From: an uncultured Clostridia bacterium
GTDB taxonomy: Bacteria; Bacillota; Clostridia; Oscillospirales; Acutalibacteraceae
Reading direction: 5' to 3'
Assembly: GCA_945988915.1 (NCBI GenBank)
Contig: CAMFTS010000040.1
Coordinates: 1 to 9,598, forward strand
DNA: 9,598 bases
The notes beneath the pieces are model-generated. The model was not told the DNA's origin. It was given only the letters and a program-made list of their open reading frames with translations, and did no database searches. Below, one piece after another: positions 1 to 5,496 of the stretch. A program made the translations under genes and the position numbers. The first letter of the stretch is position 1, and the number at the start of each line of letters is the position of its first letter.

Positions 1-129
1 GGCAGTCGAAAGGTTTCCTTTGACGTGGTGGTTGAAACTATGTACCAAACAGGTAGGGATTTATCTCATCTTTACCGAGAAACCTCTGAGGGCGGACTTG
101 CAAAACTATATGCAAACAAATTAAACTAA
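1..129 (+). CDS. sdaAA: L-serine dehydratase, iron-sulfur type, alpha subunit (C-terminal fragment)
   Basis: An open frame enters from the left edge in frame 1 and stops at TAA 127-129, giving 42 C-terminal residues. The segment has the pattern M-Y-Q-T-G-R-D-L followed by Y-R-E-T-S-E-G-G-L-A. This matches what I recall of the C-terminal end of iron-sulfur-dependent L-serine ammonia-lyase alpha chains, where an R/K-E-T-x-x-G-G-L-A motif closes the catalytic domain. The enzyme deaminates L-serine to pyruvate and ammonia in the cytoplasm, using an oxygen-sensitive 4Fe-4S cluster. Most of the gene, including most cluster ligands, lies outside the window, so the call rests on one short motif. It could be the alpha chain of a two-subunit enzyme or the end of a fused single-chain form. 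The gene is followed within one base by a strong terminator. Confidence 0.68.
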   Translation, partial: GSRKVSFDVVVETMYQTGRDLSHLYRETSEGGLAKLYANKLN

Positions 130-164
130 AAAGGCTTGACCGAATCGGTCAAGCCTTTTTTTGC
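130..164 (+). terminator. Bidirectional rho-independent terminator between sdaAA and spoVAC
   Basis: The arms AAAGGCTTGACCG (130-142) and CGGTCAAGCCTTT (146-158) form a perfect 13-bp stem around a 3-nt loop. A run of T follows on the plus strand to 162. On the minus strand the same hairpin is followed by TTTTTAG. It can therefore end both the plus-strand sdaAA transcript and the convergent minus-strand spoVAC transcript, whose stop lies about 25 bp away. Confidence 0.9.
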
Positions 165-187
165 GGATCGATGCCCTCATCCGCCCG

Positions 188-631
188 TTAGAATAAAGTT
201 GTTACCCAATAAATAATCCCATACACCATACTCGCAACCGTGCCGTAGACGATAACAGGTCCTGCGATTTTGAACATATTAGCGCCAACCCCTAAAACAA
301 ACCCCTCTGTTTTAAACTCCAACGCAGGAGAAACAACAGAATTTGCAAAACCTGTAATGGGCACAAGTGTTCCTGCGCCTGCATGCTTTGCAATATTGTC
401 GAAAACACCCACGCCTGTCAGAATTGCAGTTAAAACAATCAGCGTTACAGATGTCAGCGTCTTGATTTCGTCTTCGTTAAGTCCTGCCTTTTCGTAAAGA
501 TACATTAAGCCCTGACCGATTGTGCAAATCAGTCCTCCGAAAAGAAATGCTTTTATGCAATCCTTTAGTTTCGGTGAAGGCGGCGAAGCGTTTTTAGCCA
601 TTTCGGAATATTCCTTGCCGGTAGTCGCCAT
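188..631 (-). CDS. spoVAC: Stage V sporulation protein AC (SpoVAC), spore-membrane DPA channel component
   Basis: This is a 147-residue membrane protein, the usual SpoVAC length. A short polar N-terminus (about 1-25) precedes hydrophobic stretches near 28-46, 60-77 and 121-143. Family-typical segments visible are FGGLICTIGQ (31-40), the L-T-G-V-G-V-F-D stretch (71-78), AGAGTLVPITGFANS (84-98) and the G-x-N-M-F-K-x-A-G segment near 116-124. SpoVAC belongs to the SpoVA set that moves calcium-dipicolinic acid into the forespore and out at germination; B. subtilis SpoVAC behaves as a mechanosensitive channel. The length and the FANS/EFKTEG region fit SpoVAC better than the shorter paralogue SpoVAE. 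The ATG at 631 has an AAGGGG ribosome site 8 nt upstream. Unusually, spoVAD and spoVAE do not follow: the gene is alone, with a terminator and a convergent gene downstream. A possible sigma-G promoter lies upstream. Confidence 0.93.
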   Translation of the reverse strand: MATTGKEYSEMAKNASPPSPKLKDCIKAFLFGGLICTIGQGLMYLYEKAGLNEDEIKTLTSVTLIVLTAILTGVGVFDNIAKHAGAGTLVPITGFANSVVSPALEFKTEGFVLGVGANMFKIAGPVIVYGTVASMVYGIIYWVTTLF

Positions 632-662
632 AATATCAACCCCTTTTAAAATATTATTTACA

Positions 663-692
663 TATCATGAGCAAAAAATTCACAATTTATTG
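663..692 (-). promoter_or_regulatory. Possible sigma-G-type forespore promoter of spoVAC
   Basis: Reading the minus strand, CATGATA (669-663) fits the sigma-G -10 pattern CATnnTA. CAATA (692-688) lies 18 nt upstream and differs from the -35 pattern GnATR at one position. The -10 lies about 31 bp from the spoVAC start, a sensible leader length. Support comes from the gene's known forespore expression in other species; the -35 match is weak and the region is AT-rich. Confidence 0.4.
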
Positions 693-719
693 TTGATTTA
701 CAAAAGATTTTACTATACA
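690..719 (+). promoter_or_regulatory. Weak candidate vegetative promoter of the ABC ATPase gene
   Basis: TTGTTG (690-695) and TATACA (714-719) are separated by 18 nt, just upstream of the ribosome site AAGGTGG (730-736). Each box matches the consensus only partly (3/6 and 4/6). The call rests mainly on position: the gene begins a plus-strand unit divergent from spoVAC and must have a start site in this 112-bp gap. It overlaps the -35 side of the proposed spoVAC promoter. Confidence 0.35.
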
Positions 720-743
720 ATTTATTTGTAAGGTGGTGTTATT

Positions 744-1433
744 TTGAGTCTTATCGAAATTAAAGATATCTATAAAATTTACAATCCCGGTGAAAACGAG
801 GTCCGTGCGCTTGACGGCGTCAGCCTTACTATTGAGAGAGGCGAATTTGTTGCTATTGTCGGTCAGTCCGGCTCAGGTAAATCAACACTTATGAATATGC
901 TCGGCCTTTTGGACGTTCCGACAAGCGGCGAATACTATCTTGACGGTGAAGATGTTTCGCATATGACTGACGATCAGCTCAGTGAAATCAGGAACAAGCA
1001 AATCGGATTTATTTTCCAGGGTTTCAATCTTATTTCAAACCTTACAGCTCAGGAAAATGTTGAATTACCTCTTATTTACAGAGGTTTGAAAGCAGAACAG
1101 CGGCACAAGCTGTCAACCGAAGCGCTCGAAAAGGTTGGGCTTTCTCATCGACTTGACCATTTGCCCAAACAAATGTCGGGAGGTCAGCAACAGAGAGTTG
1201 CTATTGCGAGAGCAGTTGCTGCCAGACCTCCGATTATTCTTGCCGACGAGCCTACGGGTAATCTTGACAGTCGTTCAGGCGAAGATGTTATGGAAATTCT
1301 CACAACTCTTTATAAAGAAGGCAGGACTGTTATTCTTATTACGCACGACAACGGAATTGCCGACAGAGCTAAGCGTGTTATCAGAATTCAGGACGGTCAG
1401 GTAATTGCTGATTATATGAATGAAAACACATAA
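744..1433 (+). CDS. ABC transporter ATP-binding protein, MacB/LolD (YknY-like) family
   Basis: A 229-residue stand-alone nucleotide-binding domain with all expected motifs: Walker A GQSGSGKST (40-48), Q-loop Gln92 in FIFQGFNL, signature MSGGQQQ (144-150), Walker B IILADEP (164-170) with catalytic Glu169, the D-loop GNLD (172-175) and switch His201. GQSGSGKSTLMN, the FQGFNL Q-loop and ADEPTGNLD are typical of the MacB/LolD/YknY branch, which powers FtsX-like permeases exporting or sensing peptides and drugs or extracting lipoproteins. Translation starts at TTG 744, seven bases after a strong AAGGTGG; no ATG fits as well. No permease gene is adjacent: the gene is flanked by divergent spoVAC and, after an 84-bp gap with its own promoter, by ireB. 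The substrate is therefore unknown. All catalytic residues are intact, so it is probably active with a permease encoded elsewhere. Confidence 0.93.
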   Translation: MSLIEIKDIYKIYNPGENEVRALDGVSLTIERGEFVAIVGQSGSGKSTLMNMLGLLDVPTSGEYYLDGEDVSHMTDDQLSEIRNKQIGFIFQGFNLISNLTAQENVELPLIYRGLKAEQRHKLSTEALEKVGLSHRLDHLPKQMSGGQQQRVAIARAVAARPPIILADEPTGNLDSRSGEDVMEILTTLYKEGRTVILITHDNGIADRAKRVIRIQDGQVIADYMNENT

Positions 1434-1454
1434 TAAATTTATTTGTTATTTCTA

Positions 1455-1483
1455 TTGTTTTTTCAATTTTATTAGTATATAAT
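1455..1483 (+). promoter_or_regulatory. Vegetative promoter of the ireB unit
   Basis: TTGTTT (1455-1460), 17-nt spacer, TATAAT (1478-1483). The -10 box is perfect and the spacing ideal, in the AT-rich 84-bp gap after the ABC ATPase gene. Transcription would start near 1490, giving a leader of about 28 nt. No clear terminator precedes it, so read-through from the ABC gene is possible. Confidence 0.7.
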
Positions 1484-1517
1484 ATATTTTGTATTTATAT
1501 TTTCAGGAGGTGGCACA

Positions 1518-1781
1518 ATGTTAGACCCGAACAAAACCATTAAATTCTCAATAAAAGATGAGTATGATGAGGAAATGCGTCAGACCTTACTTGCAGTTTA
1601 TAATGCACTTCAGGAAAAAGGTTATAATCCTATCAGCCAGATAGTAGGTTATATTCTTTCAGAGGATCCGACTTATATCACAACTCATAACAATGCTCGC
1701 AGTCTTATTCGCCGCCTTGACAGAGATGAGCTTTTGCAGACTCTTGTAAAAGAGTACCTTAAGGAAAGCTCGGAAAGATAA
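1518..1781 (+). CDS. ireB: IreB family regulatory phosphoprotein (UPF0297/YrzL)
   Basis: The 87-residue product is recognisable along its whole length as the small Firmicutes family once called UPF0297. Visible landmarks are the N-terminal NKTIKF (5-10), NALQEKGYNPISQIVGYILS (29-48), the D-P-T-Y-I-T-T-H-N-N-A-R segment near 50-61 and LIRRLDRDELL. In Enterococcus faecalis IreB is phosphorylated near its N-terminus by the PASTA-domain kinase IreK and acts negatively on intrinsic cephalosporin resistance; Thr7 here lies in the equivalent region. The start is certain: a full AGGAGG (1505-1510) sits 7 nt before ATG. In many Firmicutes this gene is followed by ruvX and a DUF1292 gene. Here it is followed, 13 bp later, by an unrelated unknown small gene, with which it is probably co-transcribed. 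Confidence 0.95.
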   Translation: MLDPNKTIKFSIKDEYDEEMRQTLLAVYNALQEKGYNPISQIVGYILSEDPTYITTHNNARSLIRRLDRDELLQTLVKEYLKESSER

Positions 1782-1794
1782 CCGAGGTGTAGAA

Positions 1795-2091
1795 ATGGCA
1801 GACAAAAAAAATGACTTTTTGACTTATAAAGGCAAGCCGCTTGTCAGAAACGGTAACACGATTTACTACGGTAATATGACAGACGATTATGTTATTATGA
1901 TGCAGATTACCTCTTCTAAAGAGTTCGGCGAGCTTGATCTTGCTTCAAAGGTTACGGTTCAGTTAATCAATACCGACCCCGATGTAAGCATTAAAGAAAA
2001 GATTGTTAAGTCAAGCGAGAAAAAAGGACTTTACGCTGCAATGGATATTGCAGATATCTGGCTCACAAGAGCTTTGAAGCCCGAAGAATAA
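1795..2091 (+). CDS. Conserved hypothetical small protein, co-transcribed with ireB
   Basis: I do not recognise a named family. The 98-residue product is soluble, with no signal peptide or membrane segment. It starts with the polar MADKKNDF, then a strand-rich core (FLTYKGKPLVRNGNTIYYGN, 9-28; DDYVIMMQIT, 30-39; KVTVQLINTDPDV, 52-64) and ends in a predicted helix, L-Y-A-A-M-D-I-A-D-I-W-L-x-R-A-L (79-94). The pattern suggests a compact beta-rich domain with a C-terminal helix. I have an impression of similar proteins beside ireB in other Clostridia, but cannot verify it here. A purine-rich site (CCGAGGTG, 1783-1790) precedes the ATG at 1795, 13 bp after the ireB stop, and no terminator lies between, so the two very likely share a transcript. 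A role in the cell-wall stress or phospho-signalling served by IreB is only a guess from position. Confidence 0.85.
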   Translation: MADKKNDFLTYKGKPLVRNGNTIYYGNMTDDYVIMMQITSSKEFGELDLASKVTVQLINTDPDVSIKEKIVKSSEKKGLYAAMDIADIWLTRALKPEE

Positions 2092-2102
2092 TTGATAAAA
2101 GT

Positions 2103-2137
2103 ACAACCCGTCAAATGACGGGTTGTTTCTTTTTTTG
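2103..2137 (+). terminator. Rho-independent terminator after the ireB unit
   Basis: ACAACCCGTCA (2103-2113) pairs with TGACGGGTTGT (2116-2126), followed by a T-rich tract (TTCTTTTTTTG). It lies 11 bp after the stop of the 98-residue gene. On the minus strand the hairpin is followed by a weaker ACTTTTAT, so it may also end the convergent LRR-dockerin transcript. Confidence 0.88.
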
Positions 2138-2144
2138 TTTTTTT

Positions 2145-2180
2145 CTTTGAGCGAACACAGTTCGCCCAAAGATTTTTTAT
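2145..2180. terminator. Second hairpin between the convergent genes
   Basis: CTTTGAGCGAA (2145-2155) and TTCGCCCAAAG (2161-2171) form an 11-position stem with one A/C mismatch and a 5-nt loop. On the plus strand it is followed by ATTTTTTAT, so it can act as a back-up terminator for the ireB unit. On the minus strand it lies 11 bp after the LRR-dockerin stop but is followed by A residues, so there it is more likely a stabilising 3' stem than a terminator. Confidence 0.55.
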
Positions 2181-2182
2181 GA

Positions 2183-4096
2183 TTATCCTATTTTTTCAAA
2201 TGTTACTGTATCTCTCAAACCTGCAAGAGCCTGTAAAATCCACTTTGCGTCAACAACTGAAATCTTACCGTCGCCGTTAACATCGGCAAACGCTTTTTGC
2301 TCGTCTGTAAAATCTCTTGTGCTTGCAAGATTCTGAAGTATCCATTTTGCGTCAACTGTTGAAAGCTTACCGTCACCGTTTACATCGCCGATTACTCCGC
2401 TCGGTGCGGGTTTTTCAAGAGCAACAAATGCAAATTCATTGTCGTTTGCATATCTTTCTGCTTCTGAACCTACATAGCCGTAAATTGTAAACCCTTCAAC
2501 CTTACATGTTTCATAAATTTCATAATCGTAATAATATCCAAATGCATAATCGCCAATGTTTGTTACACTATCAGGGATTGTTATGCTTGCAAGTGATGTG
2601 CAATCTGAAAATGCCCAATCACCAATACTTGTTACACTATCAGGGATTGTTATGCTTTCAAGTGATGTGCAATTGTAAAATGCCCCGGTACCAATACTTG
2701 TTACACTGTCAGGGATTGTTATGCTTGTAAGTGATTCGCAAGATTCAAATGCTTCATCGCCAATGCTTGTAACGCCGTTTCCGATTGTTATACTCTCAAG
2801 CGATGTGCAATTTGAAAAAGCGCTATAACCAATACTTGTAACGCTGTCAGGGATTGTTACACTTGCAAGTGATGTGCAAAAATAAAATGCTATATAACCA
2901 ATGTTTGTTACGCTGTCAGGGATTGTTATGCTTGCAAGTGATTCGCAAGCTTCAAATGCTTCATCAGCAATAGTTCTTGTACCGTCTTTTATCGTATAGT
3001 CTCCGCTGACAGTATCTTTTGCTTTAATAAGATGATTACCTATATATAATACATCGTTTTCCCAATTTGCTTCATTGTTATAATATGCCGTGTTATAGAA
3101 TGCATTACGACCTATACTTGTTATTCCGTCAGGGATTGTTATACTCTCAAGTGATGTGCACTTTGAAAACGCTTTACTACCGATGCTTGTTACACTATCA
3201 GGAATTGTTATGCTCTCAAGTAATGTGCAATTTTTAAATGCACCATCATCTATGCTTGTTACACCGTCAGGGATAGCATATGCTGTTGCTTCTTTACCTT
3301 CAGGATAACAAATCAATTCTGTTTTATCTTTATTAAATAATACGCCATCTACTGATGCATAATTCTCATTACCTGCATTAACATTGATACTTGTAAGTGA
3401 TGTGCACTTATAAAATGCATTATCACCAATGTATGTTACACTGTCAGGGATTGTTATGCTTTCAAGTAATTCGCAAGCTTCAAATGCATGCCAGTCTATG
3501 CTTGTTACGCTGTCAGGGATTGTTATACTTTTAAGTGATGTGCAATAACCAAATGCACTATTACCAATGCTTGTTACACTGTTTCCGATTGTTATACTCT
3601 CAAGTGATGTGCAATCTTCAAATGCCCAATTACCAATGCTTATTACACTGTCAGGAATAGCATATGTTGTTGCTTCTTTACCTGCAGGATAACAAATCAA
3701 TTCTGTTTTATCTTTATTAAATAATACGCCATCTACTGATACATAATTCTCGTTACCTGTATTAACATTGATACTTGTAAGTGATGTGCAACCGCAAAAT
3801 GCACCATTACCAATACTTGTTACAATATCAGGGATTGTTATGCTTTCAAGTGATGTGTACTCTTCAAACGCCCATTCACCTATGCTTGTTACAGTATATC
3901 CGTCAATTTCTGACGGAATTGTCAATTCGGTTGCAGTACCGGTATAACCGGTAATTACTGCTGTTCCGTCATCGAGTATTTCATACTCAAAATCACCGCT
4001 TGTTACAGCAAATGAAGTTACTGCCGTTAACGGTAATGCAGTAAATATCATTACCAATGACAAAATAATTGCCAACAGTTTTCTTGTTTTTTTCAT
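2183..4096 (-). CDS. Secreted BspA-like leucine-rich repeat protein with C-terminal type I dockerin
   Basis: The 637-residue protein starts with a signal peptide: KKTRK, a hydrophobic core, and probable cleavage after SFA at residue 30. Residues 55-525 are LRR_5/BspA-type repeats with the core S-I-T-I-P-D-S-V-T-S-I-G-x-x-A-F-x-x-C-T-S-L. I count 16 A-F landmarks, most exactly 23 residues apart, with 13 cysteines at the same repeat position. Two longer units carry a 36-residue insert (near 108-143 and 236-271). A divergent unit at 334-379 (NTAYYNNEANWEN onward) resembles inserts in other BspA-like proteins. Residues 568-632 form a dockerin: duplicated calcium loops DVNGDGKLSTVD (571-582) and DVNGDGKISVVD (605-616), each followed by AKWILQ. 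Dockerins bind cohesins on scaffoldins, so the protein is probably displayed on a cell-surface or cellulosome-like assembly, with the LRR domain binding a protein, glycan or host ligand. No catalytic domain is seen. The ATG at 4096 has the strong site AGGTGGAGGG and its own promoter. Confidence 0.93.
   Translation of the reverse strand: MKKTRKLLAIILSLVMIFTALPLTAVTSFAVTSGDFEYEILDDGTAVITGYTGTATELTIPSEIDGYTVTSIGEWAFEEYTSLESITIPDIVTSIGNGAFCGCTSLTSINVNTGNENYVSVDGVLFNKDKTELICYPAGKEATTYAIPDSVISIGNWAFEDCTSLESITIGNSVTSIGNSAFGYCTSLKSITIPDSVTSIDWHAFEACELLESITIPDSVTYIGDNAFYKCTSLTSINVNAGNENYASVDGVLFNKDKTELICYPEGKEATAYAIPDGVTSIDDGAFKNCTLLESITIPDSVTSIGSKAFSKCTSLESITIPDGITSIGRNAFYNTAYYNNEANWENDVLYIGNHLIKAKDTVSGDYTIKDGTRTIADEAFEACESLASITIPDSVTNIGYIAFYFCTSLASVTIPDSVTSIGYSAFSNCTSLESITIGNGVTSIGDEAFESCESLTSITIPDSVTSIGTGAFYNCTSLESITIPDSVTSIGDWAFSDCTSLASITIPDSVTNIGDYAFGYYYDYEIYETCKVEGFTIYGYVGSEAERYANDNEFAFVALEKPAPSGVIGDVNGDGKLSTVDAKWILQNLASTRDFTDEQKAFADVNGDGKISVVDAKWILQALAGLRDTVTFEKIG
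2201..2395 (-). other. Type I dockerin domain (two F-hand calcium loops)
   Basis: This segment encodes residues 568-632 of the LRR protein. Two near-identical halves each have D-V-N-G-D-G-K-(L/I)-S-x-V-D followed by AKWILQ. The aspartates and asparagine at loop positions 1, 3, 5 and 12 (D571, N573, D575, D582; D605, N607, D609, D616) are all present, so both calcium sites look intact. The near-identical A-K-W-I-L-Q helix starts suggest symmetric, dual-mode cohesin binding. Confidence 0.92.
2522..3934 (-). repeat. In-frame 69-bp LRR repeat array with a 384-bp higher-order duplication
   Basis: The LRR region is built from a 69-bp (23-codon) unit. Seven successive units at about 2537-2965 keep exact 23-residue spacing (A-F landmarks at residues 380 to 518), and four more at residues 158, 181, 204 and 227. 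A larger period of 384 bp (128 codons) covers residues about 99-226 and recurs from 227. Positions 3301-3356 are identical to 3685-3740, 56 bp exactly 384 bp apart. All periods are multiples of three, so unit gain or loss would keep the frame. Confidence 0.9.
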
Positions 4097-4125
4097 AAAT
4101 TTCCCTCCACCTTTCTGGTACTTTC

Positions 4126-4154
4126 ATATTACACCAATAATTTATGAATTTCAA
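4126..4154 (-). promoter_or_regulatory. Promoter of the LRR-dockerin gene
   Basis: On the minus strand, TTGAAA (4154-4149), a 17-nt spacer and TAATAT (4131-4126) form a good housekeeping promoter. Transcription would start near 4119, giving a leader of about 23 nt that contains only the ribosome site. With the hflX terminator just upstream, this makes the LRR-dockerin gene an independent transcript. Confidence 0.65.
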
Positions 4155-4202
4155 CACCCTTTTGATGATACAATATGTTTAGAATTTATATGCGTTACAC
4201 AA

Positions 4203-4236
4203 AAGCAAAGTAAAAGGTGGGATATTCCCACCTTTT
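4203..4236 (-). terminator. Rho-independent terminator after hflX
   Basis: AAAAGGTGGGA (4212-4222) pairs with TCCCACCTTTT (4226-4236), an 11-bp stem with a 3-nt loop, starting 3 bp after the hflX stop. On the minus strand it is followed by ACTTTGCTTTT, a moderately T-rich tail. It closes the exporter-hflX operon before the LRR-dockerin promoter. Confidence 0.85.
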
Positions 4237-4239
4237 TGA

Positions 4240-5487
4240 TTAAACCAAATATTCTTTTATTTCTTCAAGGTAATTGATGTTTACTGTTGCATCAATCAGA
4301 GTACCTTTGTCACTGTATTCTTCAGAATGAATTACTCCGTCTTTTCTTATATTGGCAATGATTGAACCTTTATCAAACGGAATAAGCAATTTCTTTCTTG
4401 TATGGCTTTGCGGCAGAGTTTCTTCAATGGTTTTCAGCAGTTTTTCTATTCCTTCCCCATGCAAGGCGCTTATCATAACAGATTTGCCGATAACTGCAAG
4501 GTCATAGATATTCGGCACCAAGTCACATTTATTCATTACCGAAATAACAGGCGTAGAGTCACATTCAAGCTCTTGCAAAAGATTTGCCGTTACTGTTAAA
4601 TGCTCGTTACATTCATCACTTGACGCGTCGCAGACATTTAAAATCAGGTCAGCATTTTTAGCTTCTTCAAGCGTGGACTTAAATGCCTCAACAAGCTTAT
4701 GGGGTAATCTTCTTACAAGTCCTACCGTATCAATAAGCATTACAGCCTGACCGTTAGGTAAAGTCAGCTTTCTTGCTGTTGGGTCGAGCGTTGCGAAAAG
4801 CTTGTCCTCAGCAAGTACGCCTGCATCCGTAAGCCTGTTCATAAGCGTTGACTTGCCTGCATTCGTATAGCCAACTATTGCTACGGAAATTATTCCGTCC
4901 TTCTTTCTTCTTGCTCGCATTGTATTACGACGCTTTTCAATTTGTGAAAGCTCTTCTTCAAGAGCGTGGATTTTTCGTCTTATATGACGCTTATCGCTTT
5001 CAAGCTTGCTTTCACCGGGTCCTCTTGTGCCTATTCCGCCGCCGAGCCTTGAAAGACCTTTTCCTTTGCCAGTAAGAAACGGTAATGAATATTTCAGCTG
5101 TGCGAGTTCAACCTGAAGTTTGCCCTCACGGCTTCTTGCGCGAAGGGCAAAAATATCAAGAATAAGCATTGTGCGGTCAATAACCCTTGCATCTGTAATA
5201 TCTTCGATATTCTTAAGCTGCGCGGGACTTAATTCATCATCAGCAACAATTAAGTCTATCCAATTATTCTTAACCGCTTCCTTTAAATCCTGAATTCTGC
5301 CGCTGCCGACATAGGTTGCGGGATTTACTGACGGCATTTTCTGAATCATTTTAAGCACAGCCTCACCGCCCGCCGTTTCGACAAGCAATTCTAATTCGTC
5401 TATTGATTCCTCTGCATCAAATTCGCCTGTATCAACAGATATCAACATTACTCTTTCGGGAGCCTGACTGTTTTCAAATAATGGCAT
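4240..5487 (-). CDS. hflX: GTPase HflX, ribosome-splitting/rescue factor
   Basis: The 415-residue protein has the full HflX layout. An N-terminal HflX domain (about 10-120) contains YVGSGRIQDLK (59-69). The glycine-rich linker GGGIGTRGPGESKLE (149-163) leads into a basic coiled helix (165-195). The G domain has G1 GYTNAGKST (206-214), G2 FATLDPT (231-237), G3 DTVG (253-256), G4 NKCD (319-322) and G5 SAL (340-342), then a C-terminal tail of about 60 residues. HflX binds the 50S subunit and, with GTP, splits stalled or idle ribosomes; in Listeria it contributes to macrolide and lincosamide tolerance. It is the last gene of the operon: ATG 5487 lies 9 bp after the preceding ABC gene's stop, and its ribosome site (AAGGAG) overlaps that stop codon, which suggests translational coupling. 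All GTPase motifs are intact. Confidence 0.97.
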   Translation of the reverse strand: MPLFENSQAPERVMLISVDTGEFDAEESIDELELLVETAGGEAVLKMIQKMPSVNPATYVGSGRIQDLKEAVKNNWIDLIVADDELSPAQLKNIEDITDARVIDRTMLILDIFALRARSREGKLQVELAQLKYSLPFLTGKGKGLSRLGGGIGTRGPGESKLESDKRHIRRKIHALEEELSQIEKRRNTMRARRKKDGIISVAIVGYTNAGKSTLMNRLTDAGVLAEDKLFATLDPTARKLTLPNGQAVMLIDTVGLVRRLPHKLVEAFKSTLEEAKNADLILNVCDASSDECNEHLTVTANLLQELECDSTPVISVMNKCDLVPNIYDLAVIGKSVMISALHGEGIEKLLKTIEETLPQSHTRKKLLIPFDKGSIIANIRKDGVIHSEEYSDKGTLIDATVNINYLEEIKEYLV

Positions 5488-5496
5488 TTTTTCTCC

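Noticed and set aside
1434..1454. AATAAATTTATT palindrome after the ABC ATPase stop as a terminator
   Set aside because: The stem is A/T only with no G/C pairs and no proper T-tract, too weak to call a rho-independent terminator.
2506..3934. Regular repeats that could suggest a CRISPR array or a non-coding satellite
   Set aside because: The 69-bp period is continuous and in frame with the LRR protein, and there are no unique spacers between constant repeats. The open plus-strand frame at 2506-2730 is a shadow of the same repeats.
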